A stretch of 64,000 nucleotides of DNA from Chthonomonas sp. (GTDB taxonomy: Bacteria > Armatimonadota > Fimbriimonadia > Fimbriimonadales > Fimbriimonadaceae): positions 186,001 through 250,000 of the forward strand of contig JAEURR010000003.1 of assembly GCA_016788115.1 (NCBI GenBank), given 5' to 3'. Within the stretch, counting starts at the first letter, position 1. Each line of letters opens with the position of its first letter. This document shows, piece by piece, positions 24,795-33,723 of this stretch. The notes under the pieces are model-generated. The model was not told where the DNA came from. It ran no database searches and was given only the letters and a program-made list of their open reading frames with translations. Both the position numbers and the translations under genes were made by a program.

Positions 24795-25508
24795 ATGCGT
24801 GTGAATTCGAAAGCGGTTTTGATAGCGATCACGGTGGCGACGACGGCATTCTCGTCTGCTCAGTCCGCCCCAAACGTCACGCTTGGCAAACTTGGCCAAG
24901 CGCTGGAATCGATCAAGATCTACTCGCGCATGAGCACCAAGAGCCGGGTCTACTACTCTGCCAAGCCGTACGAGTACTTGATCATCCGCTCAACCAAAGA
25001 TTCGAACTGGATCGGCGTTGTGATGCGTACCGGAGTCCTAGGTTACGCGCAGGCCGACGCCATTGCCCGATTGCCCTACGACGTGACCACCGAGTCGGCG
25101 GAAAAGCCGACGGCCTCCGGTCGTGATGTCGGCTCTTCGACGAGCCGAGGAGCCATTGCTCAGTACGGGCTGCGTTACCAGGGCACACCCTACGTCTGGG
25201 GCGGCAACGACCTGAACAAAGGGATCGACTGCTCCGGGTTCGTCAAGCAGCTTTTCGGAAAGATCGGCGTGAGCTTGCCACGCACCGCGTCCGAGCAGGC
25301 CCTGGTTGGGAAGCCGATTCGCAACTACGAAGAGTTGCAACCGGGCGATCGCCTGTACTTCTGGGAAAAGAAGCGCAACAAGATTGGCCACACCGGCATC
25401 TATCTTGGGAACGGCTACTTCGTCCACTCCAGTCGAGGCAAGGGCGGCGTGTCCACCGACATCCTCACCGAGAAGTGGCAACGCATTCTCGTCGCCGCAC
25501 GGCGTTAG
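24795..25508 (+). CDS. Secreted NlpC/P60 endopeptidase with SH3-like domain
   Basis: 237 residues. A signal peptide (about 1-22, ending FSSAQS) is followed by an SH3-like domain (about 28-95) and the NlpC/P60 domain (about 115-237). Catalytic C146 is in GIDCSGF, H199 in IGHTGIYLG and a third polar H211 in HSS. Enzymes of this family cut the D-Glu to diaminopimelate bond of peptidoglycan stem peptides. It is therefore likely a cell-wall hydrolase; exported after cleavage. Its TAG stop overlaps the alr stop by four bases (TTAG). Confidence 0.92.
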   Translation: MRVNSKAVLIAITVATTAFSSAQSAPNVTLGKLGQALESIKIYSRMSTKSRVYYSAKPYEYLIIRSTKDSNWIGVVMRTGVLGYAQADAIARLPYDVTTESAEKPTASGRDVGSSTSRGAIAQYGLRYQGTPYVWGGNDLNKGIDCSGFVKQLFGKIGVSLPRTASEQALVGKPIRNYEELQPGDRLYFWEKKRNKIGHTGIYLGNGYFVHSSRGKGGVSTDILTEKWQRILVAARR

Positions 25509-26599
25509 GGCTGCCGGTACCGTCTCGGAACCCGGGACATGATCCGGGTCACGATCTCATGTACATTGGTGTTGGCGAGCTGACTCAGCGTCTCGACACT
25601 CGCCTCGCTCCCGATGAGATCTGCCTCGGCGCCGAGTCCCACTTCCGGCAAATCGGTGACGTCCACCAGAATCTGATCCATACACACAAGACCCACCACC
25701 GGGGCGCGCCGCTCACCGAACATCACGAATCCCCGGTTGCTGAGCGACCGCGGATAGCCATCACCATAGCCGACACCAAGGGTCGCAATGCGCGATTCGC
25801 GGGTCAAGACGTGTGTGCCCGAGTAGCTGACCGACGTGCCTGCCGGTCGTTCGCGCATGCTCATGACGCGCGCACGCCAGCTTAGAACGGGACGGGCTCT
25901 CCCCCCGAACATCCCATACGGATCGACACCGTAAGCCGCAATCCCGATGCGAACGAGGTCGAAACGAAGATCGTCATAGAGCGTCGCCCCCGCACTATTC
26001 GCGACGTGGACCAGAAGCTCGGATTGATCGATGGTGGCAAGGAGAGCCGCGAACTCGCCCATTTGTGCCCGGGTACGGTCCGGATTCTGCCCCGAGTCGG
26101 CGAAGTGCGTACCGATCCCCTCGACTCGGATCCCGTCAATTGCGCGCAGTTCGCCGAGCAGCTTTGCAGCTTCCGCGACGGTACAGCCGAAACGATTCAC
26201 ACCGGTATCGACCGGGATGTGGACGACGGCAGTTTTCGATTGGGTCACCGCCGCTTGGCCAAGCGCCCGTGCCAGGTCCAGATGCTCGACCATCGTGATC
26301 AAGTCGTAGAAAACTGCTTGATCGGCTTCGACATTCAGGATCGGCGAGAGCACGATAATGGGGCAGCTCATCCCCGCATCACGCAGTGCGATCCCCTCTT
26401 GGACCGTCGCCACCGCAATCCAGTCGGCCCCATTACGAACGGCGAACCTCGCGATCGGGACGAGCCCGTGTCCGTAGGCGTCGGCCTTGGCCACTAGCGC
26501 AATCTTCGCATGATGCCCGATCCGTTCACGCACTAGACCTAGGTTGTGAGCCAGGCTCGCAAGGTCGATTTCGATCCAGGTGCGGGGGTAGGGATTCAT
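25505..26599 (-). CDS. alr: Alanine racemase
   Basis: 364 residues from the ATG at 26599; an upstream open frame continues but its sequence does not look like coding. PLP-dependent racemase making D-alanine for peptidoglycan. The PLP lysine K38 is in VAKADAYGHG, and the catalytic tyrosine is in the C-terminal barrel in SVSYSGTH. TRESRIATLGVGYGDG is the family's C-terminal motif. It is convergent with the NlpC/P60 gene; both concern peptidoglycan. TATCGC lies 5 nt before the ATG, weakly -10-like. Confidence 0.95.
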   Translation of the reverse strand: MNPYPRTWIEIDLASLAHNLGLVRERIGHHAKIALVAKADAYGHGLVPIARFAVRNGADWIAVATVQEGIALRDAGMSCPIIVLSPILNVEADQAVFYDLITMVEHLDLARALGQAAVTQSKTAVVHIPVDTGVNRFGCTVAEAAKLLGELRAIDGIRVEGIGTHFADSGQNPDRTRAQMGEFAALLATIDQSELLVHVANSAGATLYDDLRFDLVRIGIAAYGVDPYGMFGGRARPVLSWRARVMSMRERPAGTSVSYSGTHVLTRESRIATLGVGYGDGYPRSLSNRGFVMFGERRAPVVGLVCMDQILVDVTDLPEVGLGAEADLIGSEASVETLSQLANTNVHEIVTRIMSRVPRRYRQP

Positions 26600-26631
26600 G
26601 GGCGGCGATACTCGCCTGATTGTCCCATATG

Positions 26632-26659
26632 CTGACGTAGGGGTGCGTTGAGGTATAGT
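26632..26659 (+). promoter_or_regulatory. Promoter of the Lys/Ala-rich small protein gene
   Basis: CTGACG (26632-26637) and TATAGT (26654-26659) are spaced by 16 nt. The start codon lies 39 nt further on, so this unit has a leader. Confidence 0.45.
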
Positions 26660-26686
26660 CCTGTTCTGATATCCTAATCGAGGACT
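26657..26686 (+). repeat. Inverted repeat in the 26.7 kb leader
   Basis: AGTCCT (26657-26662) pairs with AGGACT (26681-26686) over 18 nt. It overlaps the end of the -10 element and could be an operator or a leader hairpin. Confidence 0.3.
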
Positions 26687-26698
26687 GAGTACGACCGC

Positions 26699-26947
26699 AT
26701 GCGAATTCGAAACAAAGAGCTTCAAAAGAAGTGGCGCCGCAAAGAGCAGCGCATTAAGGAACTGATCGCCGAGGCGAAGGCCGCCAAGGGCGCGCCCAAG
26801 GCCAAGGCCGCTCCGGCCCCGAAGGCAGAAGCCGCTCCGGCTGCTCCGAAGAAGGCCGCTGCCCCCAAGAAGGCTGCCGCGCCAAAGGATGGCGCTGCGA
26901 AGCCAGCTGCCAAGAAGCCAGCCAAGAAAGCCGAAGCCGAAGCCTAA
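26699..26947 (+). CDS. Small Lys/Ala-rich basic protein
   Basis: 82 residues. The first 28 (MRIRNKELQKKWRRKEQRIK) form a very basic helix. The rest is low-complexity Ala, Lys and Pro with AAPKKAAAPKK repeats, like bacterial histone-H1-like proteins or the tails of some ribosomal proteins. It could bind nucleic acid or ribosomes, but that is inference from composition. A strong terminator follows at 26960, and a -35/-10 pair lies upstream, so it is a monocistronic and probably well-expressed gene. No family recognised. Confidence 0.7.
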   Translation: MRIRNKELQKKWRRKEQRIKELIAEAKAAKGAPKAKAAPAPKAEAAPAAPKKAAAPKKAAAPKDGAAKPAAKKPAKKAEAEA

Positions 26948-26959
26948 GCTGAAAAGATT

Positions 26960-26998
26960 AAGCACTCCCTGGGCGAAACGCTCGGGGAGTGCTTTTTG
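26960..26998 (+). terminator. Strong intrinsic terminator
   Basis: AAGCACTCCC (26960-26969) pairs with GGGAGTGCTT (26985-26994), with an inner GGGCG/CGCTC helix and a run of T at 26993-26998. It ends the small basic gene; on the minus strand it would also end pyrG, as both genes converge here. Confidence 0.9.
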
Positions 26999-27016
26999 CT
27001 TTCTGACCGGACTGGC

Positions 27017-28639
27017 TTACGCGATGCCGACTTTCGCCTGTCGCTTTACGGCCGCTGCGATCAAACCGCTGAAGAGCGGATGGGGTCGGTTGGGGCGGCT
27101 CTTGAACTCGGGGTGCGCCTGGGTGCCCACGAAGAACGGGTGGCCGGGGATCTCGACCATCTCGACGAGTCGATAGTCTGGCGATACACCGGAGATGGCC
27201 ATTCCGTGCTCAATGAGCTTCTCCCGAAAATCGTTGTTGACCTCGAACCGGTGACGGTGTCGCTCCGTGATGCGGGTATCGCCGTAGACCTCCGCCGAGA
27301 GCGATCCCGAGGCCAGGTTACAGGGGTAGCTCCCGAGCCGCATCGTTGCCCCTTTGTCAATCACGCCCTTCTGGTCGGGCAGCAGGTGGATCACGGGGTA
27401 CGGCGTGTTTGGATCGACTTCTTCGCTGTTCGCTCCGGTCAGTCCGCAGACGTTTCGCGCGAACTCGACCACCGCCATTTGCATGCCGTAGCAGATCCCG
27501 AGGAACGGCAATCCGGTCTCACGTGCCATACGCACGGCTTCGACCTTTCCTTCGATGCCGCGACCACCAAACCCCGGCGCAACAACCAGGCCGTCAATGT
27601 TTCCGAAAACTTGTTCGTGCGGCAGCCCCAATTCGAGCTGGTCACTCTCCACCCAAAGCAGCTCCACCGCCGCTTGGTTGGGAATCCCTGCGTGGATGAG
27701 CGCTTCCGAGATTGACTTGTACGCGTCCCCGTTTTGGGTGTACTTGCCAACCACCGCGATGCAGACACGGCGTTGCGGGTTCTTCAGTGTCTGGACGATC
27801 TTCTCCCACTCGTTCAGATTCGCTGCGCGTTGTTCCAGAGCCAATCGCTCGACGACGAGCTCGCCCAACCCGGCCGCTTCGTACTTCAGCGGGACCTCGT
27901 AAATGGTTTCGGCATTGGTCGATTCAATGACCGCGCGCTCGGGCACGTCGCAAAAGAGGCTGATCTTTTCGCGCACGTCGTCCGGCATGGAGACTTCGGT
28001 ACGGCAGATGAGGACGTCTGGCGAGATACCGATCTCGCGCAAGGCACCGACGCTATGTTGCGTGGGCTTGGTCTTGATCTCGCCCCACGGACCGACTTGC
28101 GGCACAAGCGTCACATGGAAGTACATCGTGTTTTCGGGGCCGACTTCCTTGCGCATCTGCCGGATCGCCTCAAGGAACGGCAAGCTTTCGATGTCACCGA
28201 CCGTGCCGCCGATCTCCGCAATCACCACGTCCGCCTCTTGCTCTTTGCCAAGGGCGATGATGCTGCGCTTGATCTCGTTTGTGACGTGAGGGATGACCTG
28301 GACCGTGCCGCCGAGGTAGTCCCCGCGTCGCTCGGCCTCGATGACCTTCTGATAGATCTTGCCGGTGGTGACGCTACTGCCTGCGGAGCAGCTCACGTCC
28401 ATAAAACGCTCGTAATGGCCGAGGTCGAGGTCCGTTTCCGCGCCGTCTTCGGTGACGAACACCTCACCATGCTGGAAGGGGTTCATGGTGCCGGCATCGA
28501 CGTTGATGTACGGATCAAGCTTGAGCGGGGCGACGGTGTAGCCGCGGTTTCGCAGAAGGCGCCCGAGACTCGCCACCGCGATTCCCTTGCCAATCGAACT
28601 CACAACCCCGCCCGTAATAAAGATATATTTCGTCGCCAT
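27017..28639 (-). CDS. pyrG: CTP synthase
   Basis: 540 residues, the usual length for PyrG, which converts UTP to CTP with glutamine and ATP. The N-terminal synthase domain shows [20 protein letters not shown] and [21 protein letters not shown]. The C-terminal amidotransferase has the Cys elbow LGICYGMQ and a His-Glu pair in [19 protein letters not shown] before the ATG offers a ribosome site, and TACAAC lies about 25 nt upstream. The neutral-ceramidase-like gene lies upstream in the same direction. Confidence 0.96.
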   Translation of the reverse strand: MATKYIFITGGVVSSIGKGIAVASLGRLLRNRGYTVAPLKLDPYINVDAGTMNPFQHGEVFVTEDGAETDLDLGHYERFMDVSCSAGSSVTTGKIYQKVIEAERRGDYLGGTVQVIPHVTNEIKRSIIALGKEQEADVVIAEIGGTVGDIESLPFLEAIRQMRKEVGPENTMYFHVTLVPQVGPWGEIKTKPTQHSVGALREIGISPDVLICRTEVSMPDDVREKISLFCDVPERAVIESTNAETIYEVPLKYEAAGLGELVVERLALEQRAANLNEWEKIVQTLKNPQRRVCIAVVGKYTQNGDAYKSISEALIHAGIPNQAAVELLWVESDQLELGLPHEQVFGNIDGLVVAPGFGGRGIEGKVEAVRMARETGLPFLGICYGMQMAVVEFARNVCGLTGANSEEVDPNTPYPVIHLLPDQKGVIDKGATMRLGSYPCNLASGSLSAEVYGDTRITERHRHRFEVNNDFREKLIEHGMAISGVSPDYRLVEMVEIPGHPFFVGTQAHPEFKSRPNRPHPLFSGLIAAAVKRQAKVGIA

Positions 28640-28684
28640 GCCCTTCCCTCGCCAACGTCTGTTGTACCCCGCGGCGGCCTCTTC

Positions 28685-29875
28685 TCAGGGGGTACGCAGA
28701 GCTTCAAAACAACGACGGGCGGCATCGATCAAACGGCTGCTGAAATCGCGGCCGTAGAAGTTCAGCGTCGCCTCGTAGCCGCCGCGGTCATAGTCCTCGG
28801 GCAAGAGCATGTACCCCGCCCAACCATTGACATGGCTCACGACGACCACACCTGCGAATCCGCGATTCCTGCCCATGAGTTCAAGCTGCCTGCCCAGTTC
28901 GGCACTCGGCTCGCCGGGCACCCCCAGCAGCACCCACGATCCCAGCCGCACGCCTGTAAGGGAGGCTTCCTTGGGCGCAAAAGCGTTTACCACGAGCTTC
29001 GCGATGCCGTCCACCACCTTGTAATCACGCGCAAAATCTGGGTGCGGCGCGGGCGCGGGCAAGCTGATTGGAGTGCTGACCACCTTGAGTCGGTCGTCGA
29101 GTCGCTGGGTCTCATGACGCCCTGTGACGTCCGCCAAAGCAGTCGCCATCCGGTGGACGCGCTCTGCAGCGGTCGCTCCCTCGGACTTGGGCGAGACGTC
29201 ACCGATCGACGCGGGAAACATCAGGCCCGCGCCCATTCGCATGAATTCACCCGGCCAGTCCCCGCGCGTTCGAAGTTCGGTCTCGTTGTACAACGTCGCG
29301 TGCGCGGCGTACGTCGAGATGGTCTTGGCACCGCCGAAGCTAAAGGTCACTGCGAGCGAGCTCGGTTGGGCAAGCCTGCGACGGCCACGGTTGAGAGTCA
29401 ATCTCCGCACATCAATCGTGCCTGTCAACCCCACTTGTCTCGGGGCAGTGGCAGCCTCATTGATCGTCTCCGCGATTCGGTCCGCCACCCAGTTCAGCCA
29501 CTTGCGCTGAAACCGGGCGATCCCCGGAACGTCGAAGTTCATCCGCTCGTTCAGCATCTGGCTGTCGGGCGCGCAGTGGGTGTGCGTCGCGCCCATAAAG
29601 AGGGGCAAATCCGGTCCGATCCGGGCTCTCACCTCGCGCACCAAGCTCTCCGGCACAGTGAGCATTTCGAGATTGACAAACGCCACTCGCGCGCTCCCCT
29701 CACCCACAATCCGAACGCGACACCGAAGGTCGTCGCCACCGGGAACGAACTTCGCGCCTTGACGTGCCGTGTACCCACCGAGCGGCAACGGCTCTGGCGG
29801 CAAAAGCGATGCCTCTGCACCCTGCAGACTCCAGCCGTGAACGGCAGCCAGCAAGCCCAACAGAGTCGCGAACAT
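28685..29875 (-). CDS. Neutral/alkaline ceramidase-like secreted protein
   Basis: 396 residues from the ATG at 29875. A signal-like hydrophobic N-terminus (FATLLGLLAAVHGW) suggests export. The pattern is that of the N-terminal domain of neutral ceramidases: ATHTHCAPDSQ (zinc His) near residue 95, ISTYAAHATLYN, PGEPSAELGRQ, and NGWAGYMLLPEDYDRGGYEA near 350-370. Bacterial relatives are often annotated as neutral/alkaline non-lysosomal ceramidase family proteins with unknown substrate. The start is chosen because TACCCT lies exactly 6 nt before it; an upstream ATG at 29923 would add a non-secretory stretch. Confidence 0.8.
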   Translation of the reverse strand: MFATLLGLLAAVHGWSLQGAEASLLPPEPLPLGGYTARQGAKFVPGGDDLRCRVRIVGEGSARVAFVNLEMLTVPESLVREVRARIGPDLPLFMGATHTHCAPDSQMLNERMNFDVPGIARFQRKWLNWVADRIAETINEAATAPRQVGLTGTIDVRRLTLNRGRRRLAQPSSLAVTFSFGGAKTISTYAAHATLYNETELRTRGDWPGEFMRMGAGLMFPASIGDVSPKSEGATAAERVHRMATALADVTGRHETQRLDDRLKVVSTPISLPAPAPHPDFARDYKVVDGIAKLVVNAFAPKEASLTGVRLGSWVLLGVPGEPSAELGRQLELMGRNRGFAGVVVVSHVNGWAGYMLLPEDYDRGGYEATLNFYGRDFSSRLIDAARRCFEALRTP

Positions 29876-29881
29876 GAGCTC

Positions 29882-29887
29882 AGGGTA
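29882..29887 (-). promoter_or_regulatory. -10 hexamer TACCCT for the ceramidase-like gene
   Basis: Minus-strand TACCCT, 6 nt before the ATG at 29875, with a divergent CATAAT for the plus-strand gene 17 nt away. Confidence 0.5.
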
Positions 29888-29903
29888 CCCCTGTCTAACC
29901 TGC

Positions 29904-29909
29904 CATAAT
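29904..29909 (+). promoter_or_regulatory. -10-like CATAAT for the gene at 29922
   Basis: CATAAT with 12 nt to the ATG at 29922. The spacing is longer than at most such sites, so a very short leader is likely. Confidence 0.35.
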
Positions 29910-29921
29910 GACGGGTACCTC

Positions 29922-31547
29922 ATGAGCTTCCAAGTACGTTTGCCCCATGACCTCGTGCGTGTCGAGGCGGGCTCGAAACAACCGATGGCGTTTGAAATAA
30001 CGCACTCGGGGGAGCAGGCTGATACCTATGAGATCGTCATCGAGGGGCTCGATGTCGAGTGGTACAGCATCCCGGTCGGCACCGTGACCGTCCAGCCGGG
30101 CGAGACGATCAAGGAATCGATCTTCCTCAATCCACGGCGCAGCAGCGAGAATGTCGCCGGACTTTACGCCTTTGTCATTCGCGTTCGATCTCTGGAAACG
30201 GGTGAGGCGGTCTCGACTCCTGCGTCGTTGCAGATCGAAGCGTTTCACCACCTCAGCGTCGATGTCCAACCGAAGAAGGGCGTCCTGACTCCCGCTCGCA
30301 AATCGTGCGAGTTCTCGGTCACCGTCATCAATCTTGGCAACGCAGAGCACACCGTGCAACTGACCGCAACCGACGTCGATGACCAATGCGCGTTTGAATT
30401 TGACCCACCCACCGTGACCGTCGGACCAGGACAAGAACGGACGGTCAGCGTCCTCGCTAGCAGCCAGCGACGCCCGCTCCTCGCCAACAGTCGCCTCTTT
30501 GGGTTCACCGTCACCGCGCGCAGCAGTTCCAATCCGTCCGTGGTCGCAACGGCCCAAGGCCAGCTCGAACAGCGCGCGCTCGCTTCGCCTGGTGCCTTTT
30601 TCGTCGTGCTTGCCGTGCTGCTCATCGTCGGCGCGTGGATTGTCAGCTTCCCCAAGCCCCCGCAGATCCGCGATTTCGTCGTGAGCCCGGAGAGTTCCGA
30701 ACTGGGTCAGCAGATCAATATCGCGTGGCGGACCGAATACGCGACCAGCATCGAAATCACCGTGGATGGCGCGCCGCTTAAGAAAGCGCTGACGGCAGCG
30801 GGCTCATTCGAGTTCAAGCCTCAGGTAGCAAAGGAGTACGTGATCCAGGCGATCGCAGCCAATGGACGGCGCGTCAGCAGTGCGGTCACACGAACCTTGT
30901 CCGTGGTCGAGCCGCCACCGACTCCTGAGCCGCGAATCCTATCATTCACCGTGAGTAAGAAGTCCGCGAACGTCGGCGAGCCGGTCATCCTCTCCTACTC
31001 GATCAACGACGCGGTGACCAAGGTCGTTCTTGAACCCAAGGATCTGGAGTTGGACCCGCGCCTCAAGACCGTGCAGAAGGAAGTCGTGATCTCTCAGGAA
31101 GGGAACAATGAGTTCACCCTGACCGTGTTCAATGCCGCAGGCCAGACAGATCGCGCGACCGTAAGCGTCAAGGGGGTCAAGGCGAGCGTCGCCCGGATCA
31201 TCGCCTTCCAGGCGATTCCCCAAGAGGTCCAAGATACGACTCAGCCCGTAACCGTGAGTTGGCAAGTGCTGAACGCCGTGCGCGTCGAACTCGTCATCAA
31301 CGGCGTGCCGGAGCTCCTGACGACTTTGAGTGGAACCCAAGTCATCGCCATCGCCAAGACATCGAAGATCGTCCTCCGAGCCTATGACGCCGAAGGCTTG
31401 ACCGTCACCCGCGAAGAGACCGTGTCCGTCGTTCCCAAACCGACCCCTGATCCGAACCCACCGATCGGTCCTGATGGGCTCCCCAAACAGCCTGAGCAGG
31501 GTCCACCGACCTCGCATCCCGAAACCAAACCCCCTACTACCCCATGA
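29922..31547 (+). CDS. Ig-like repeat protein with one membrane helix
   Basis: 541 residues. The N-terminal 200 consist of two beta-sandwich repeats that resemble NEW3/CARDB-type domains: each has a hydrophobic strand pair with a GETIKESIFL or GQERTVSVL end. A single membrane helix (about 220-240, AFFVVLAVLLIVGAW) separates them from three further Ig-like domains (about 250-505). The C-terminus is a proline-rich tail. There is no signal peptide, so the first half is probably cytosolic, with the rest outside, or the reverse. Its TGA overlaps the purH start (ATGA), implying co-translation, though no functional link is evident. Confidence 0.7.
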   Translation: MSFQVRLPHDLVRVEAGSKQPMAFEITHSGEQADTYEIVIEGLDVEWYSIPVGTVTVQPGETIKESIFLNPRRSSENVAGLYAFVIRVRSLETGEAVSTPASLQIEAFHHLSVDVQPKKGVLTPARKSCEFSVTVINLGNAEHTVQLTATDVDDQCAFEFDPPTVTVGPGQERTVSVLASSQRRPLLANSRLFGFTVTARSSSNPSVVATAQGQLEQRALASPGAFFVVLAVLLIVGAWIVSFPKPPQIRDFVVSPESSELGQQINIAWRTEYATSIEITVDGAPLKKALTAAGSFEFKPQVAKEYVIQAIAANGRRVSSAVTRTLSVVEPPPTPEPRILSFTVSKKSANVGEPVILSYSINDAVTKVVLEPKDLELDPRLKTVQKEVVISQEGNNEFTLTVFNAAGQTDRATVSVKGVKASVARIIAFQAIPQEVQDTTQPVTVSWQVLNAVRVELVINGVPELLTTLSGTQVIAIAKTSKIVLRAYDAEGLTVTREETVSVVPKPTPDPNPPIGPDGLPKQPEQGPPTSHPETKPPTTP

Positions 31548-33079
31548 GCAAACGCGCCCTTCTTTCCGTCACCGACAAGTCGGGTGTCCTTGAGTTCGGT
31601 TGTGCTCTGGCCGATCTCGGATTCGAGCTTGTAAGCACCGGCGGCACCGCAACGGCGTTACGCAACAGTGGTCTCGAAGTCCGGGACGTCGCCGACGTCA
31701 CTGGCTTTCCGGAGATGCTGGATGGCAGGGTAAAGACGCTCCATCCGCGGGTCCACGGAGGGTTGCTCGGTAACGTCCAGATCGCCGATCATCGCGCCCA
31801 GATGGAAGCGGCCGAGATCGAGCCGTTTGAAGTGCTCTGCGTAAACCTTTACGCCTTCGAAGCGATGGTCACCCAGCCGCACTCACTTGCCGAAGCGGTG
31901 GAGTCCATCGACATCGGCGGGCCAGCCATGATCCGCGCCGCCGCCAAGAACTTTGAGAACGTCGCGGTGGTGGTCGACCCAAACGATTACGCCCTCGTTG
32001 TCGAAGCAATCCAAGCTGGCAGCCTCGACGCCCTGAAGCCGAGACTCATGGCCAAGGCGTTCCGCCACACCGCGTTCTACGACTCCATGATTGCGCGCTA
32101 CTTCTCACGCGTCGCGGGCGAGCCGGAGCTCACGGATACCTTGACCCTGGGACTGCGCAAATCCATCGGCCTGCGTTACGGCGAGAACCCCCACCAAGAA
32201 GGTGCATTGTACGTCGATCCGTTTGGCAAGCCGGGCATCGCCTCGGGCAAGCAGATCTGGGGCAAAGAACTCAGCTATAACAACATCCTCGATGCCGACG
32301 CCGCGTGGGAGTTGGTGGCCGACTTACCGGCGAATGCGTGCGCCATCATCAAGCACGGCAACCCGTGTGGTGCCGCAGTCGGCACGGACTTCGGGCAGGC
32401 TTACAACAGCGCGCGCGAGTCCGATCCGATCAGCGCATTTGGCGGGATCGCCGCGTTCAAAGGGATCGTCGATCGCGTCGCTGCAGAAGCGATGACGCAG
32501 AAGGGCAACTTCCTCGAAGTCGTCATCGGCACGGATTTCACCGCCGAAGCACGCGAGTTGTTCGAGACCCGCGCGGGATGGGGCCAGAGCGTGCGGCTCA
32601 TCATCGCCGCGTTGCCGAGCAACGATGCTGACCTGACCTTCCGATCGGTCCGGGGCGGCGTTCTCGTCCAGTCGCTGGACGAAGATCCCGCGCAACCGTG
32701 GCGAGTGGTCAGCGCGCGCACTCCGAGCGAGGACGAAATGGCCGCACTGAGACTCCAATGGGCGATCGTCCCGCATGTGAAGTCCAACGCCATCGTGATC
32801 GGAAACCGCGAGCGGCTACTCGGTGTGGGGGCCGGGCAAATGAACCGCGTGCGCAGTGTTCGGCTCGCACTGGAGCAAGCGGGTGAACTCTCGCAGGGGG
32901 CGGTTCTCGCCAGCGATGCGTTCTTCCCATTCCCTGACAGTATCGAGACCGCGGCAAGCGCGGGAATCACCGCGATCGTACAGCCCGGCGGCAGCAAAAA
33001 GGATCAAGAAGTGATTGACGCCGCGAACGCTCACGGAATCGCGCTCGTCTTCACGGGCATAAGGCACTTTAGGCACTAA
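31544..33079 (+). CDS. purH: Bifunctional AICAR transformylase/IMP cyclohydrolase
   Basis: 511 residues, the usual length for PurH, which completes IMP synthesis. N-terminal cyclohydrolase: LLSVTDKSGVLEFG, STGGTATALRN and KTLHPRVHGGLL. C-terminal transformylase: RYGENPHQEGALY, IKHGNPCGAAVG and SDAFFPFPDSIE. The ATG overlaps the preceding Ig-like gene's stop by four bases. Not adjacent to other purine genes. Confidence 0.97.
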   Translation: MSKRALLSVTDKSGVLEFGCALADLGFELVSTGGTATALRNSGLEVRDVADVTGFPEMLDGRVKTLHPRVHGGLLGNVQIADHRAQMEAAEIEPFEVLCVNLYAFEAMVTQPHSLAEAVESIDIGGPAMIRAAAKNFENVAVVVDPNDYALVVEAIQAGSLDALKPRLMAKAFRHTAFYDSMIARYFSRVAGEPELTDTLTLGLRKSIGLRYGENPHQEGALYVDPFGKPGIASGKQIWGKELSYNNILDADAAWELVADLPANACAIIKHGNPCGAAVGTDFGQAYNSARESDPISAFGGIAAFKGIVDRVAAEAMTQKGNFLEVVIGTDFTAEARELFETRAGWGQSVRLIIAALPSNDADLTFRSVRGGVLVQSLDEDPAQPWRVVSARTPSEDEMAALRLQWAIVPHVKSNAIVIGNRERLLGVGAGQMNRVRSVRLALEQAGELSQGAVLASDAFFPFPDSIETAASAGITAIVQPGGSKKDQEVIDAANAHGIALVFTGIRHFRH

Positions 33080-33117
33080 GTTTCTTGTAGAATAGAGCGT
33101 CAAAGGATTTATTACCG

Positions 33118-33438
33118 ATGAAACAGAACGACTGGATTGTGATTGGGGTTTGCGGCGTATTCGCGATTGGCATGGTGGTGGTTGCGCTGACCCAGGCCCG
33201 AACACCGGAAACTCCCGCAAAGCCGACCGTGGTCCCCACGGCTAAGGTGGAAATTCCCGCACCTGCACTAACGATGGCTAACGGCTTGCCTGGCGGCTCG
33301 GATCAGCAGGGAGGAGGAGGAGGCGGAAGCCTCGCGGGCGGCGGTGCTCCCGGCGGTGGCCCGGGCGGCGGACTGTCCAGCACTTCTGACGCGGGCGGCA
33401 AGGGCGGCCTCGGCTTCTCGACGACGGAAGGCCGGTAA
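33118..33438 (+). CDS. Small membrane-anchored Gly-rich protein
   Basis: 106 residues. One N-terminal hydrophobic helix (about 7-24) followed by a Pro/Ala stretch and a Gly-rich tail containing GGSDQQGGGGGG and GGGPGGGLS. No homology recognised. It may be a secreted low-complexity protein or a periplasmic anchor. An AAAGGA ribosome site lies 11 nt before the ATG, and TAGAAT lies about 24 nt upstream. It sits between purH and the remA-mre cluster. Confidence 0.55.
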   Translation: MKQNDWIVIGVCGVFAIGMVVVALTQARTPETPAKPTVVPTAKVEIPAPALTMANGLPGGSDQQGGGGGGSLAGGGAPGGGPGGGLSSTSDAGGKGGLGFSTTEGR

Positions 33439-33456
33439 GGCAGCCGCAACCGATCA

Positions 33457-33723
33457 ATGCCCGTACCTCCCGTCTTGAACGTGGGGTTCTACAATTTTGT
33501 GATGACCGACAAAATTGTAGCGCTGATCAGTTGTGACTCCGCGCCGATGCGTCGGCTAATCCAGACATTGCGCAAAACGGGTGCAGTCATTGATGCAACT
33601 CAGGGGCGCCGGACGAAGACCGTGATCTTCACTTCGGGTAGCGAAGTCGTGCTATCCGCACTGGGCCAGGAAACGCTGGCCAAACGGTTGAGTTCAGGAG
33701 ATGCCCTAACGGATGAAGAGTAA
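33457..33723 (+). CDS. remA: RemA-like DUF370 regulator
   Basis: 88 residues, the length of the DNA-binding regulator RemA of Bacillus. The match is clear in [14 protein letters not shown] and [13 protein letters not shown]; the N-terminus [10 protein letters not shown] aligns with RemA's INIGYGNMV, so the start is at 33457. A TACAAT inside codons 11-13 would otherwise suggest a later ATG at 33502, but it lies inside the conserved N-terminus. RemA activates biofilm-matrix genes in Bacillus; here it overlaps mreB by 11 nt, which suggests a link to envelope or shape. The residues that bind DNA in RemA (GRRT) are kept. Confidence 0.85.
   Translation: MPVPPVLNVGFYNFVMTDKIVALISCDSAPMRRLIQTLRKTGAVIDATQGRRTKTVIFTSGSEVVLSALGQETLAKRLSSGDALTDEE

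Noticed and set aside
26599-26965. N-terminal extension of alr through 26965
   Set aside because: The extension crosses the small basic gene and its terminator on the other strand and lacks family similarity.
33307-33327. GGA/GGC triplet run as a tandem repeat
   Set aside because: It simply encodes the Gly-rich tail of the small membrane protein.
33489-33504. TACAAT followed by an ATG at 33502, a seemingly leaderless start
   Set aside because: The hexamer lies inside the conserved RemA N-terminus ([10 protein letters not shown]); the start at 33457 gives the family length.
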